Positions 14,607 to 23,971 are shown, counted from the stretch's first letter. The stretch is DNA of 64,000 nucleotides from Chryseobacterium sp. FH1 (GCF_000735135.1 NZ_JPLZ01000005.1:124001-188000), one strand, 5' to 3'. Notes: a model not told the origin generated them from the letters alone. Made by a program: numbers and translations.

Positions 14607-17255
14607 ATGAAAAAAAATATAATCTTCCCAACAGCGCTTTTGAGTGCCGTGATGATTTTCGGAATCGGAAAGGGTTTTTCGGTTTTGTCGGAATCATCAA
14701 ATTATGATGTGAAAACTTCATCAAACAAAAATTTGAGCGAAGTTGTTCATCAAAAAGATTCTAAAAAAAATAAAACAGAATCAAAGTTTTTTGAGCCTCA
14801 GCCGGCTTCTGTCATTTGGGGTTTGATTTCTAATATCACAGATAAATCATTGGAAGGCAATTTGGAATCAAGTCTCAGCTTGTCTTCTGGTACGATGTCC
14901 AGCGGTGTTCAAACCAAAATAGATTTCACAGGCGATGGAACTACAGATAGCAATATCGTTTTCTGGCAGTATGATGGTATTACACCTACGACAAATGTTT
15001 GGACTGCAACTCCCAATACAGCAACAGTTAACGAAAATTTGTACGTTCAAATTGAAGTCAACGCGACCAATAATGGAACTTTTACCATCAATAAAGTTGA
15101 AGGTCTGATTGGTGCTTCCGGAACAGGAAATATGTATTATCAGGCTTTTTATAGTCAGGAGGCAAATTTTTCAAATAAGGTTCAAATCCAGTCTGCTACC
15201 AAATTGACACAAAATGCTTCCATCCCTTTAAATGCGACACTTAGCACGCCGGTGATTATTACGGGAGCTCAAAAGTTTTATTTAAGATTTTATCCTTACA
15301 TCGCTTCTAACACGACCAACAAACAATTTGGAATTAGAAATCTTAAAATTTCCGGAACTATGGAAGGCGCAGTTGCAAATCCTGCAACAGTTTCTACCAC
15401 TGCTGTTTCTTCTATTTCGACAACAACGGCAGTTTCTGGTGGCAATATTTCCAGCAATGGAGGAGGCGCTATTTCAGAAAGTGGCGTAGTTTGGAGCATT
15501 AATGAAAATCCGACAATCGCAGATTCTAAAACCACAGAGAATGCAACTACAGGAACATTTGTCAGTTCTTTGAATGGGTTAACTGCCGGGACAACTTATT
15601 ACGTTCGTGCGTATGCAACCAATGGAGCGGGCACTTCTTACGGCTCTCAGGTTAGTTTTACAACTTTGGCAAATATCGTAGCGCCAACTGTTTCAACGAC
15701 TTCTCAATCTCAGGTAACGAATAAATCATTTGTGGTTTCTGGAAATGTTTCCGATTGGGGTGGTGCAGATGTAACGGATAGAGGTGTGGTTTATTCCAAA
15801 TCTAATAATACGCCAACTCTAGAAAATGCTACAAAAGTTTCTACTGGAACAGGATTGGGAATTTTCTCATCTTATGTTCACGGCGCAGACGCATCAACTT
15901 TATATTACGTAAGAACTTTCGCAACCAATTCTGCCGGAACGTCTTACGGCTCAACAGCAACGGTTACAACAAAAGCTACGGAACCAGACGTTTTAAAAGT
16001 TATTAGCAAAGATGGAACTGGCGATTACACAACGGTTCAGTCTGCTTTCAATGCAGTTCCGGATAATTATACAGGAAGATGGATCATCCATATCAAACCA
16101 GGAACTTACACAGAAAGGCCAACTTTGGCAGCGAATAAATCCAATGTATTTTTAATTGGTGATGATGCGCTAACTACAATAATCACGAACAATGTTTCTG
16201 CTGGAACTTTGGATGGAAACGGAAATCCTTACGGAACTTCTAATTCTCAAACATTGGCAATTCTTGGAAATGATTTTACAGCTTCCAAAATTACAGTATC
16301 CAACACGTTTGTGAACTCAACTGCAAACGCTCAAATTAACGGAAATACTCAGGCTGTAGCACTTAAAACGCAAGGCGACAGACAAGCTTTTTACGATTGC
16401 AGAATCTTGGGATATCAAGATACTTATCTTGGAAATAGCATTGGTAGAGCTTATTTCAAAGATTCTTACATCGAGGGAAATGTCGATTTTATTTTTGGAC
16501 GTCAGACGGTGGTTTTTGACCATTGCACAACTTATATCAATAGAAATAACAGCGTTGTGGTCGCACCTTCTACGGAAGCAAGCACCAAATTTGGATTTGT
16601 GTTTTTAGATTGCGATTTGACTGTTCCAGCTGCTGGAACAACAGATTTCAATGGAACGGTGATCAGTAATTTCCATTTTGGTCGTCCTTGGCAAAATCGT
16701 CCTAAAGCAGCTTTTATCAGAAGCCAAACTCCTGCGATGCTAAATCCAGTTGGTTGGACAACTATGAACGCTGGTCTCAGCCCAACTTTTGTAGAGTTTG
16801 GAGGAACTGGAGCAGGAGCGACGCCTGAGAGATTAGCTTTGAGGGAAAATGAAGGTGTTGTGATTAATGAAACTCAAGCGCAAGTTTACACAATTGAAAA
16901 TGTTTTCAGAAAAGAGACAGATCCTTCTTTTGTATTTGATTGGATGCCGGAATCTTCCGTCAATATTGATTTTGAAACTTTGTCAGTCGATGATATCAAA
17001 GAAGCAAAATTGAGCGTTTATCCAAATCCGTTTACGGATAAGGTGACGATTGCTTATGGTTTGAAGACGGGTTCTGATGTTTCTTTTTTGATTTATGATT
17101 TGAATGGAAGAATCGTTAAAAATATTCAAAAGAGCAATCAGAAATCGGGTATTAATCAGTTAACCATCGAAACCAGATATTTGAAAACCGGAATTTACTT
17201 CTACAATTTGAAATCAAATTCTGGACAGATTACGGGTAAATTAATCAAGAAATAA
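14607..17255 (+). CDS. Multidomain pectinesterase (CE8) with Fn3-like modules and T9SS domain
   Basis: An 882-residue secreted protein. A signal-like N-terminus is followed by a beta-sandwich region (about residues 70-255), two Fn3-like modules (about 258-460: paired TVSTT..., YYVRAYATNGAGTSYGS and YYVRTFATNSAGTSYGS), a CE8 beta-helix (about 461-770) and a T9SS sorting domain (about 801-882, LSVYPNPFTDKVTIAYG). CE8 residues are present: GTGDYTTVQSAF, QAVALKTQGD, GYQDTYLG, DFIFG near 627 and FGRPWQNRP. It is probably the surface-acting pectin methylesterase, with the smaller CE8 at 9679 periplasmic. It follows the PL1 gene by 46 bp and is likely co-transcribed with it. Confidence 0.93.
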   Translation: MKKNIIFPTALLSAVMIFGIGKGFSVLSESSNYDVKTSSNKNLSEVVHQKDSKKNKTESKFFEPQPASVIWGLISNITDKSLEGNLESSLSLSSGTMSSGVQTKIDFTGDGTTDSNIVFWQYDGITPTTNVWTATPNTATVNENLYVQIEVNATNNGTFTINKVEGLIGASGTGNMYYQAFYSQEANFSNKVQIQSATKLTQNASIPLNATLSTPVIITGAQKFYLRFYPYIASNTTNKQFGIRNLKISGTMEGAVANPATVSTTAVSSISTTTAVSGGNISSNGGGAISESGVVWSINENPTIADSKTTENATTGTFVSSLNGLTAGTTYYVRAYATNGAGTSYGSQVSFTTLANIVAPTVSTTSQSQVTNKSFVVSGNVSDWGGADVTDRGVVYSKSNNTPTLENATKVSTGTGLGIFSSYVHGADASTLYYVRTFATNSAGTSYGSTATVTTKATEPDVLKVISKDGTGDYTTVQSAFNAVPDNYTGRWIIHIKPGTYTERPTLAANKSNVFLIGDDALTTIITNNVSAGTLDGNGNPYGTSNSQTLAILGNDFTASKITVSNTFVNSTANAQINGNTQAVALKTQGDRQAFYDCRILGYQDTYLGNSIGRAYFKDSYIEGNVDFIFGRQTVVFDHCTTYINRNNSVVVAPSTEASTKFGFVFLDCDLTVPAAGTTDFNGTVISNFHFGRPWQNRPKAAFIRSQTPAMLNPVGWTTMNAGLSPTFVEFGGTGAGATPERLALRENEGVVINETQAQVYTIENVFRKETDPSFVFDWMPESSVNIDFETLSVDDIKEAKLSVYPNPFTDKVTIAYGLKTGSDVSFLIYDLNGRIVKNIQKSNQKSGINQLTIETRYLKTGIYFYNLKSNSGQITGKLIKK

Positions 17256-17271
17256 AAAAGAATTCACATAG

Positions 17272-17309
17272 AAAAAGCCAAATTCAATCATCTGGATTGG
17301 CTTTTTTTC
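17272..17309 (+). terminator. Rho-independent-type terminator after the pectinesterase
   Basis: Arms AAAAGCCAA and TTGGCTTTT with a loop of about 14 nt and a T-run. It ends the PL1-CE8 unit. Confidence 0.8.
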
Positions 17310-17485
17310 TTATTGATATTTTAATAATTTAGGATTAATGGAAAATTATTTTTAAGCGTAATTAAATTAATCTAAGATTATGATAAGTTCCTAAAAATGA
17401 TAACTGTTTTTGAGAAAATTTGAGATGAAAAACCCATAATGACAGTGATTTATTTATATATTTACAACCATTCAGATTCGAATAT

Positions 17486-18514
17486 ATGACAAAGAAGAAT
17501 ACGACAATTTATGACATTTCCAAAAAACTGAATGTAAGTGTGGCGACGGTTTCCCGAGCGCTAAACAACCATCCAAGGATCAGCCAGGCAACCAAAGAAT
17601 TGGTGGTAAACACGGCAAAGGAAATGGATTACAAACAGAACAATTTGGCCAAGGCCCTGAAAAGTGGTGAGACCAAAACTGTCGGCGTCATAGTTCCATA
17701 TATCAATACCAACTTCTTCTCGTCTGTGATTCGCGGAATCGAGGAGGAATTGTCTCCACACGGTTATCGCGTGATCATTTGTCAAAGCCACGACGACGCA
17801 ACAGTGGAAAAGAAACAACTGAATACGTTGTTGCACACACAGGTGGATTGTATTTTTATTTCAATATCCAAAAATACCTCGGATGTAGAATATCTGAAAA
17901 AAGTAGTCAGCACAACCAACACACCAATTATCTTCTTCGATAGAAAAAAAGATGTTCCAGGCATCAGCACGATTACGATTGATGACCACAAAGGTGCATA
18001 TTTGGCTACCGAACATTTGATCAATGAAGGCTATAAGAACATTTATCACTTTTCCGGAGATCAGAATCTGGAGATTTATCAAAATAGATTAAGTGGTTAC
18101 AAAAGTGCTTTAACGGATTACAAACTTCCCGTCATCGAAGAAAATATCATCAATACAGGAAGTTCCATTGAAGAAGGAATCCACGCAATGAAAAGCGTTT
18201 GGAAGCGAAAGATAAAGCCAGATGCGATATTTTCTGCTTCGGATTTTACAGCGTTGGGTGTTTGTAAGGAAATCAAAAATATTGGATTACAAATGCCAAA
18301 AGATATTGGCGTCATTGGTTTTAGTAATGAGCCTTTCACGCAGTTTATGGAATTGTCGATCAGCTCGGTGGATCAAACGCCCGTGATGATGGGAAAGGTT
18401 TCTGGTAATGTTTTCTTGGAAAGCATCAGGGATAATTTTTCAGGAATTACCATCGAAAAGAAATTGGTGCTCTCGCCAATGCTTTGCGTTCGGCAATCAT
18501 CCAAAAGAAAATAA
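17486..18514 (+). CDS. LacI/GalR family transcriptional regulator
   Basis: A 342-residue cytoplasmic regulator. The N-terminal LacI helix-turn-helix is complete (TIYDISKKLNVSVATVSRAL, hinge region YKQNNLAKALKSG), followed by a periplasmic-binding-protein-like sensor domain from TVGVIVPYINTNFFSSVIRGIEEE to FTALGVCKEI and SSVDQTPVMMG. It lies at the downstream end of the pectin cluster with its own promoter region after a terminator. The candidate operators at 10727, 10958 and 12204 have the CG-centred symmetry used by this family, so it probably represses pectin genes until a galacturonate-derived signal binds. The ligand is not known from sequence. Confidence 0.93.
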   Translation: MTKKNTTIYDISKKLNVSVATVSRALNNHPRISQATKELVVNTAKEMDYKQNNLAKALKSGETKTVGVIVPYINTNFFSSVIRGIEEELSPHGYRVIICQSHDDATVEKKQLNTLLHTQVDCIFISISKNTSDVEYLKKVVSTTNTPIIFFDRKKDVPGISTITIDDHKGAYLATEHLINEGYKNIYHFSGDQNLEIYQNRLSGYKSALTDYKLPVIEENIINTGSSIEEGIHAMKSVWKRKIKPDAIFSASDFTALGVCKEIKNIGLQMPKDIGVIGFSNEPFTQFMELSISSVDQTPVMMGKVSGNVFLESIRDNFSGITIEKKLVLSPMLCVRQSSKRK

Positions 18515-18515
18515 A

Positions 18516-18553
18516 AAAAAAGGCTTGTTTCAATTTGAGACAAGCCTTTTTTG
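18516..18553. terminator. Bidirectional terminator between convergent genes
   Basis: Arms AGGCTTGT and ACAAGCCT with an extended TCAA/TTGA inner stem, A-run on one side and T-run on the other. It lies between lacI-type (+) and the GIN-domain gene (-). Confidence 0.85.
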
Positions 18554-18575
18554 TTTTTAGGAATTATGCTGATTC

Positions 18576-19241
18576 TTAATGATAAATAATTTTTCCACCA
18601 GCAATTTTCTTATCGTTTTTGGATTTTGGTTTTCCGTAGATATCGATTATTCCGCCAGCTCTTGTAGTTGCATCTACAGATTCGTTGGCGTTTACAGTTG
18701 CTTTTCCGCCCGCATTTGTTGTGATGCTTGTGATTTCTGTTTGCAAAGTTTGGCCGTCATATTTTGCGCCCGTGTTTACGATGACAGATTGTGAATTTGT
18801 ATTTCCGGACAACTTCAAAACTGCACCGGTGTTGACTTTCGCGTCGATGACGTTTGCATTTACACTTAAGTCTATCAATGAGCCTTCATTAGATGTCAAT
18901 CCCAACTTCGAAGCTTTAACAATATCATTCGATGTGATTTTCGAACCTTGGCTCGCTTGGATGTCGCTGATGTCTGTGTAGTAAAGCAAGATTTTGACAT
19001 CGTCGCCTTGTAATAGTTTGGTAGGTTTCATTCGGATTCTGAGTTCGTTTCCGGAGTTCACCAATTCTACATCATTCGCCATCGTTCCTGTCACTTCAGC
19101 TTTGTAGGAGTCTGATGAAACGAGTTCAACGGGAATTTTATCAAACACTTTCAGTTGCGTGAAAGCTATGATCTCTTTCGTCTGAGCAAAAGAAAACTGA
19201 GAAATAAAAAATGCTGAGGTAGCAAAAATTATATTTTTCAT
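18576..19241 (-). CDS. GIN domain (DUF2807) exported protein
   Basis: A 221-residue protein with a signal peptide (MKNIIFATSAFFISQFSFAQ). The rest is a repetitive beta-helix-like sequence with alternating polar and small residues: YTDISDIQASQGSKI, LGLTSNEGSLIDLSV, NVIDAKVNTGAVLKLSG, ITTNAGGKATV. This is the pattern of the putative auto-transporter adhesin head GIN/DUF2807 family, common in Bacteroidetes with no established activity. It is convergent with the LacI gene and shares its terminator. Confidence 0.85.
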   Translation of the reverse strand: MKNIIFATSAFFISQFSFAQTKEIIAFTQLKVFDKIPVELVSSDSYKAEVTGTMANDVELVNSGNELRIRMKPTKLLQGDDVKILLYYTDISDIQASQGSKITSNDIVKASKLGLTSNEGSLIDLSVNANVIDAKVNTGAVLKLSGNTNSQSVIVNTGAKYDGQTLQTEITSITTNAGGKATVNANESVDATTRAGGIIDIYGKPKSKNDKKIAGGKIIYH

Positions 19242-19368
19242 AATGTAATTGTTGATTTAGTAACACAGACTTCTTACAAATCTAAAACCACTTTTTGTTA
19301 TAAAATGTTAAAGTTGAAAGCGCTATTAAAATGTTTGTTTTAAAAAACTTAATTTTAATCCCTCATCT

Positions 19369-20913
19369 ATGCAAAAAACATTTATTCTCTCCCTATTTAT
19401 AATCATTTTTTCTTGTCAATCTGTCAGGAAGAACAATCTGTTTTTGGACAAGAAAATCTCAGTTTCCGAACTCAGAAAAGATGTGGATTACACTTATAAG
19501 AAACTTCAAAAATTCCATCCCAATCTCTATTGGTACATTTCCAAGGAAAAGCTGGACCATAAATTTGACAGCCTCAAAACAACCATCAAAGAACCTTTGG
19601 CGCCGAATCAGTTTTTCTTCAAACTCGCTCCTGTCGTGGCAAGTGTTAATGAAGGTCATTTGCGATTAAGGTCCATCAGCAGGAAATATTCCAAAGCCGA
19701 GCAGAAAGAATTAAAATCGAAGAAGCAGTTGTTTGCATTGATGGATTATAAGATCATCGATGATAAACTATTCGTCACAGAAAACAGAGAGAATTTTGGC
19801 AAGATAAAAACAGGCACTGAAATTCTCAAAATCAACGATGAAGATGTTTCAGATTTGGTGAGAAAATATCGAAAACTCTACAGTTCCGACGGGGAAAATC
19901 AAACCTTTCAAAAATATTTTATGAATCTCACATTCTTCAATTATTACACTTTGGAGAATAGTTATCTGGACAGCGTAAAACTCCAAACGCTTTGTGACAA
20001 CGTGATAGAAGATGTCCATCTCAAAAGGCAAAAGAAGGAAACCAAAGAAGTTACCGAAGAGAAAAAGTTACCAAAAATCACTGCAGATCAAAAACTTCAG
20101 GATTACAACGCCATTTCCAAGACCTACAACAGAAGTTTCAAATTCTTAAAATCCGACAGCACCGTCGCCTACATCAAAATAAAATCTTTTTCTGCCACGC
20201 AAGCCAAAAAGTTCTACGACCAGACGTTCAGAAAGATCAAAAACGCCAAATCGGAATATCTCATTATAGACGTCCGCGACAATCTGGGCGGTTCGCTTTC
20301 CGAAATTAACAATCTGTATTCCTACTTGACGGACGAAAAATTCACCTTGATAAAAGTCCCAGAAATGACCTCCAAAACTTCGGGGATGCATCAGAATTAT
20401 TTCCGTGGACAATCTGTGTTTACATCCATTCTGAGTGCGCCGGCGTATCCGTTTTTCTTGGCGGGCAACTATTTTCTCTCTTCAAAAAAGGACAAAAGAT
20501 ATTACTTCAGAGAATTCGCGTCAAGACCTACAAAACCGAAGGAAAATGCTTTCAAAGGCAAGATTTATGTCCTCGTGAACGGCGCTAGTTTTTCCGCGTC
20601 GTCCATCCTTTCCGCAAAACTGAAGTACGAAAAAAGAGCCGTCATCGTAGGCGAAGAAACCGGTGGTGCGCACGACGGAACCGTTGCAGGCGTCAACAAC
20701 ACGGTCATTTTGCCCCACTCGCATCTCACGCTCCCGATTGGCCTTTTCCTCATCCGCCCAAACATCGAGTTCGAAAACAAAAACCGAGGTGTCGTTCCCA
20801 ATTTCTCGGTTGATCCCAACTTCGAAGACCTTTTTGGCAAAGAAGACAAAATCCTAGACTGGACTTTGGAAGACATCGATTTCCGGAATTCCATCACCAA
20901 AAAATCGAACTAA
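19369..20913 (+). CDS. S41 family peptidase, lipoprotein
   Basis: A 514-residue protein with a lipobox (FIIIFSC, Cys16). An N-terminal helical domain (LRKDVDYTYKKLQKFHPNLYWY) and a PDZ-like segment (GTEILKINDEDVSDLV) precede the S41 tail-specific protease core: YLIIDVRDNLGGSLSEINNLY, VLVNGASFSASSILSAKLK (nucleophile Ser near 407-409) and AVIVGEETGGAHDG. The family cleaves proteins at C-terminal regions in the periplasm or cell envelope; its substrate here is unknown. It stands alone on the + strand. Confidence 0.88.
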   Translation: MQKTFILSLFIIIFSCQSVRKNNLFLDKKISVSELRKDVDYTYKKLQKFHPNLYWYISKEKLDHKFDSLKTTIKEPLAPNQFFFKLAPVVASVNEGHLRLRSISRKYSKAEQKELKSKKQLFALMDYKIIDDKLFVTENRENFGKIKTGTEILKINDEDVSDLVRKYRKLYSSDGENQTFQKYFMNLTFFNYYTLENSYLDSVKLQTLCDNVIEDVHLKRQKKETKEVTEEKKLPKITADQKLQDYNAISKTYNRSFKFLKSDSTVAYIKIKSFSATQAKKFYDQTFRKIKNAKSEYLIIDVRDNLGGSLSEINNLYSYLTDEKFTLIKVPEMTSKTSGMHQNYFRGQSVFTSILSAPAYPFFLAGNYFLSSKKDKRYYFREFASRPTKPKENAFKGKIYVLVNGASFSASSILSAKLKYEKRAVIVGEETGGAHDGTVAGVNNTVILPHSHLTLPIGLFLIRPNIEFENKNRGVVPNFSVDPNFEDLFGKEDKILDWTLEDIDFRNSITKKSN

Positions 20914-20914
20914 A

Positions 20915-21062
20915 ATTTGGGCGTGCCCTTCGCCACCGCAATCCCGCACCTCAGGTCGCGCTGTCCGTTACTATCTTTTTGTCTCCACCATTTGTCTATC
21001 CGATAGAGCGCACCCAAAGACAAAAAGGATATCCACTACCATCGCTCACGCGCTTCGCAAAA
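20915..21062. repeat. Dispersed intergenic element, copy C (TTTGGGC family)
   Basis: A GC-rich block immediately after the S41 stop: TTTGGGCGTGCCCTTCGCC, CACCTCAGGTCGCGCTGTCC, then CTTTTTGTCT...AGACAAAAAGGAT (an inverted pair around 20970-21030) and TCACGCGCTTCGC. The head and the GGTCG-GCGC words link it to copies A, B, D and E. The base composition contrasts sharply with surrounding AT-rich genes. Confidence 0.65.
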
Positions 21063-21205
21063 GCCGAACATTCCACATTCCACATTCCACATTCCGAATT
21101 CCAAATTTTGAATCTCCCACTCTCAAACCCTCCAACTCTCAAACCCTCCAACTCTCAACTCTCACACGCAACAACTCTCAAAACCCTCCAACCCAATCTC
21201 TGCCT
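21063..21205. repeat. Low-complexity tandem words before grpE
   Basis: Short tandem copies of CATTCCACATTC (about 21065-21100) are followed by repeated ACTCTCAAACCCTCCA words. The region is in the grpE leader and is pyrimidine-rich on the + strand. An in-frame extension of grpE through it exists but is not credible as protein. Confidence 0.6.
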
Positions 21206-21266
21206 AATTGTCAAAATACCACGATTGGCAAAAGAATTGAGAAATGTACTTTGTAAAATTACCATT

Positions 21267-21806
21267 ATGGAAGAAAACAAAGATATACACGAGGAAAACC
21301 TGAATCAAGAAACGAATTCGACAGAAAATCCAGAAACGGAAAATCAAGAAAATGTGTCACAAAAACCGACGCCAGAAGAACTTTTGGCAGAAGAAAAAGA
21401 CAGATACATCCGTCTCTACGCAGAATTCGAAAACTATAAAAAAAGAACGCTGAAAGAAAAGAACGATTTCTATTTGTACGCTTCCCAAGATTTGATGACC
21501 TCAATGCTTGGCGTTGTAGATGACTTCGAAAGAGCCATCAAAGAAATCTCCAAAAGTGGCAACGAGTCCGAATTCAAAGGCATCGAATTGATCTATCAAA
21601 AATTGAAAAGCAAATTGATAGACAAAGGTCTGAAAGCCATCCACGTAGAGCAAGGCGACGCTTTCAACGTAGATTTGCACGAGGCTATCACCTCGATTCC
21701 TTCGCCATCAGAAGATCTAAAAGGTAAGATCATAGATGTAGTGGAAACTGGATATCAACTTCACGAGAAAGTGATCCGTTTCGCAAAAGTAGTGACAGGA
21801 AACTAA
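21267..21806 (+). CDS. grpE: Nucleotide exchange factor GrpE
   Basis: A 179-residue cochaperone. The ATG at 21267 is chosen because upstream in-frame sequence is low-complexity repeat. An acidic disordered head ([20 protein letters not shown]) leads into the GrpE coiled coil and the conserved [17 protein letters not shown] block, then [30 protein letters not shown] and the C-terminal [22 protein letters not shown]. GrpE releases ADP from DnaK. It is 68 bp upstream of dnaJ, the usual Bacteroidetes arrangement. Confidence 0.95.
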   Translation: MEENKDIHEENLNQETNSTENPETENQENVSQKPTPEELLAEEKDRYIRLYAEFENYKKRTLKEKNDFYLYASQDLMTSMLGVVDDFERAIKEISKSGNESEFKGIELIYQKLKSKLIDKGLKAIHVEQGDAFNVDLHEAITSIPSPSEDLKGKIIDVVETGYQLHEKVIRFAKVVTGN

Positions 21807-21874
21807 AATTTATTAATGATAAAGTTAATTGGTCAGAAGATCAATTATCATTTATCACTTATCAATTATTTATT

Positions 21875-22996
21875 ATGGCGAAGCGCGATTATTACGATAT
21901 ATTAGAAGTTAGCAAATCAGCAAGTGCTGACGAGATAAAGAAAGCCTACCGAAAAATGGCGATCAAATTTCACCCAGACAAAAATCCGGGTGATAAAGAA
22001 GCAGAGGAAAAATTCAAAGAAGCGGCAGAAGCATATGAAGTTCTAAGCGACGACAACAAGAAAGCTAGATATGACCAATACGGTCACGCTGGTGTTGGCG
22101 GTGCAGCAGGTGGCGGATTTGGCGGAGGCGGCTTCGGAGGCGGAATGAATATGGAAGACATCTTCAGTCAGTTCGGTGATATTTTCGGCGGTGGCGGATT
22201 TGGTGGTGGTCAGCAAAGACAGCAGCAGTCTCGTGGTTCTAATCTTCGTGTCCGCATCAAATTGAACCTTGAAGAAATGATCTCCGGAACTCAGAAAACC
22301 ATCAAGGTCAAAAAAATGAAGTTGGCAAAAGGCGTGACTTCCAAGACTTGTCCTACTTGTGGTGGAAGTGGCGTACAGGTGAGAATGATGAACACGATGT
22401 TCGGACAGATGCAAACGCAAACAACTTGTGGCACTTGCCAAGGTGTTGGAAAAGTAGCGGACAAGATCCCTGCTGGAGCTAATGCACAAGGTCTAGTAAA
22501 AGAAGATGAAGAAATCACGATCAATATTCCGGCTGGTGCAAGAGACGGCATCCAACTGAATGTAAGAGGCAAAGGAAACGACGCGCCACTTGGTGGAATG
22601 CCTGGTGACCTTTTGGTTGTGGTAGAAGAGGAAGTGGACAAAACCATCAAGCGTGAAGGCGACAATCTTCATCAGGAATTGTATGTTTCTTTCGCAGAAG
22701 CGGCTTTGGGAACAACTAAAGAAATCAACGTGGTTGGTGGAAAAGTGAAAATCAAAGTGGATGAAGGAACTCAGTCTGGCAAAATCCTAAGATTAGCTGG
22801 AAAAGGTCTTCCAAACATCGAAGGTTATGGTGGAAAAGGCGATATGTTTGTTCATATCAATGTCTGGACGCCACAAAAACTGACGAAAGAACAAAAGGAA
22901 TTCTTCCAAAAACAATTGGAAAACGGCGATATGAACGCCGAACCAACCGGAAAAGAAAAAACATTCTTTGAGAAAGTAAAAGATATGTTCAACTAG
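21875..22996 (+). CDS. dnaJ: Chaperone DnaJ
   Basis: A 373-residue DnaK cochaperone. J domain at 1-70 with the HPD motif ([18 protein letters not shown]), a Gly-rich linker ([16 protein letters not shown]), then a central domain carrying only two CxxCxGxG motifs (CPTCGGSG and CGTCQGVG) rather than the four of E. coli DnaJ, so at most one zinc centre. The substrate-binding C-terminal domains follow ([37 protein letters not shown]). The reduced zinc domain looks like the flavobacterial form as I recall it. Expressed with grpE. Confidence 0.95.
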   Translation: MAKRDYYDILEVSKSASADEIKKAYRKMAIKFHPDKNPGDKEAEEKFKEAAEAYEVLSDDNKKARYDQYGHAGVGGAAGGGFGGGGFGGGMNMEDIFSQFGDIFGGGGFGGGQQRQQQSRGSNLRVRIKLNLEEMISGTQKTIKVKKMKLAKGVTSKTCPTCGGSGVQVRMMNTMFGQMQTQTTCGTCQGVGKVADKIPAGANAQGLVKEDEEITINIPAGARDGIQLNVRGKGNDAPLGGMPGDLLVVVEEEVDKTIKREGDNLHQELYVSFAEAALGTTKEINVVGGKVKIKVDEGTQSGKILRLAGKGLPNIEGYGGKGDMFVHINVWTPQKLTKEQKEFFQKQLENGDMNAEPTGKEKTFFEKVKDMFN

Positions 22997-23000
22997 ATAA

Positions 23001-23032
23001 AAAGAGACTCTGTTTTGAGTCTCTTTTTTATT
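23001..23032 (+). terminator. Rho-independent-type terminator after dnaJ
   Basis: Arms AAAGAGACTC and GAGTCTCTTT with a TGTTTT loop and a following T-run, just after the dnaJ stop. Confidence 0.88.
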
Positions 23033-23048
23033 ACAATAACTATCCCTA

Positions 23049-23199
23049 AAACTCTGAAAGAGTTTAACAATAGTAGCCGTGCGTGCAACGCATGGAAAGG
23101 GCCAATGATAATAGGAAACCCTGAAAGGGTTTAACAATAGTAGCCGTGCGTGCAACGCATGGAAAGAGCGAATGATAATAGGAAACCCTGAAAGGGTTT
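23049..23199. repeat. Tandem 67-bp palindromic element (2.3 units)
   Basis: Three hairpins of the form AAACyCTGAAAGrGTTT start at 23049, 23116 and 23183, exactly 67 bp apart, separated by TAGTAGCCGTGCGTGCAACG-type sequence that is itself palindromic. The first hairpin is AAACTC/GAGTTT and the others are AAACCC/GGGTTT, a compensated change on both arms. The repeat lies between convergent dnaJ and the mntR-like gene. Confidence 0.85.
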
Positions 23200-23215
23200 A
23201 ATTGGAAATTGTAAT

Positions 23216-23863
23216 TTACTTCACCAACAACCTCTCACAAACTGTCTTGCTAAAATTCTCTTCGCGCCCGTTGTAAGCAATCAACATCGATTGGTCAAAA
23301 CCTTCGATTTGCAAGATTTTCAATTGTGTTCCCAAGCTCAAGTCTCTTTTGTTAAGGAAATTCAGAAAATCTTCTGATGATGTTGTGACGGAAGCCAATT
23401 CTACGGTTTCATTTTCCTTGCATTTGCTCAGTTTTTTGTGATCAGGCTGAATGACGTTTCCATCTTTGTCAGGAATAGGTTCGCCGTGAGGATCCATTTT
23501 TGGATAGTTCAGAATCTCATCCATTTTATCAAAAAACGCATCGGAATGGATATGTTCCAATTGTTCCGCGATTTCGTGGACATTCTCCCAGCCAAATCCC
23601 ATTTTTTCTACGAGAAACATCTCTGTTAATCGGTGTTTTCTAACGATGAGCGACGCTTCTTTTTTTCCAGATTCTGTGAGTTTTATGGGTTTGTACGATT
23701 CATATTTCACCCAGTTTTTCTCCGCAAATTTCTTTACCATACTGTTGACAGAAGGCATTTTGATGTTGAGTTGTCGGCTGAGGTCGTTCACAGAAACTTC
23801 ATCATTCTCATTCACAAGATGATAAAGTGCTTTTAGGTAATTTTCTTCGGTCAAGGAATTCAT
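23216..23863 (-). CDS. DtxR/MntR family metal-dependent transcriptional regulator
   Basis: A 215-residue regulator. N-terminal winged helix (EENYLKALYHLVNENDEVSV, LSRQLNIKMPSVNSMVKKFAEKNWV), then the metal-binding/dimerisation domain (IVRKHRLTEMFLVEKMGFGWENVHEIAEQLEHIHSDAFFDKMD) with conserved His and Glu ligands and the PKMDPHGEPIP motif, and a C-terminal FeoA/SH3-like domain. It should repress Mn or Fe uptake genes when metal is abundant. No metal transporter is adjacent, so its target must be elsewhere. Confidence 0.9.
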   Translation of the reverse strand: MNSLTEENYLKALYHLVNENDEVSVNDLSRQLNIKMPSVNSMVKKFAEKNWVKYESYKPIKLTESGKKEASLIVRKHRLTEMFLVEKMGFGWENVHEIAEQLEHIHSDAFFDKMDEILNYPKMDPHGEPIPDKDGNVIQPDHKKLSKCKENETVELASVTTSSEDFLNFLNKRDLSLGTQLKILQIEGFDQSMLIAYNGREENFSKTVCERLLVK

Positions 23864-23937
23864 ATTTCAAAATTAAAGAAAAGTTAGAAGTAAATCAAAT
23901 TTTGACTAACAATATTATCATTCAAATTTTGTAGAAT

Positions 23938-23955
23938 TGTACGTATATTTGTACA
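23938..23955. promoter_or_regulatory. YefM-YoeB-type operator: TGTACG and TGTACA hexamers 12 bp apart, overlapping a -7 box
   Basis: TGTACG at 23938 and the palindromic TGTACA at 23950 are spaced 12 bp centre to centre, the geometry described for the E. coli yefM-yoeB operator. The sequence TATATTTG (23944-23951), a perfect flavobacterial TAnnTTTG -7 box, lies between them, so binding would block the promoter. Confidence 0.7.
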
Positions 23956-23971
23956 AAATAAAATACAAAAT

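Noticed and set aside
20979-21266. N-terminal extension of grpE
   Set aside because: The frame runs through low-complexity tandem words and a dispersed repeat; the ATG at 21267 gives the standard GrpE head.
21807-21874. TTATCATTTATCA words between grpE and dnaJ as a regulatory hairpin
   Set aside because: The same simple words occur near 27355 and 63665 in unrelated contexts and pair only imperfectly; treated as low-complexity sequence.
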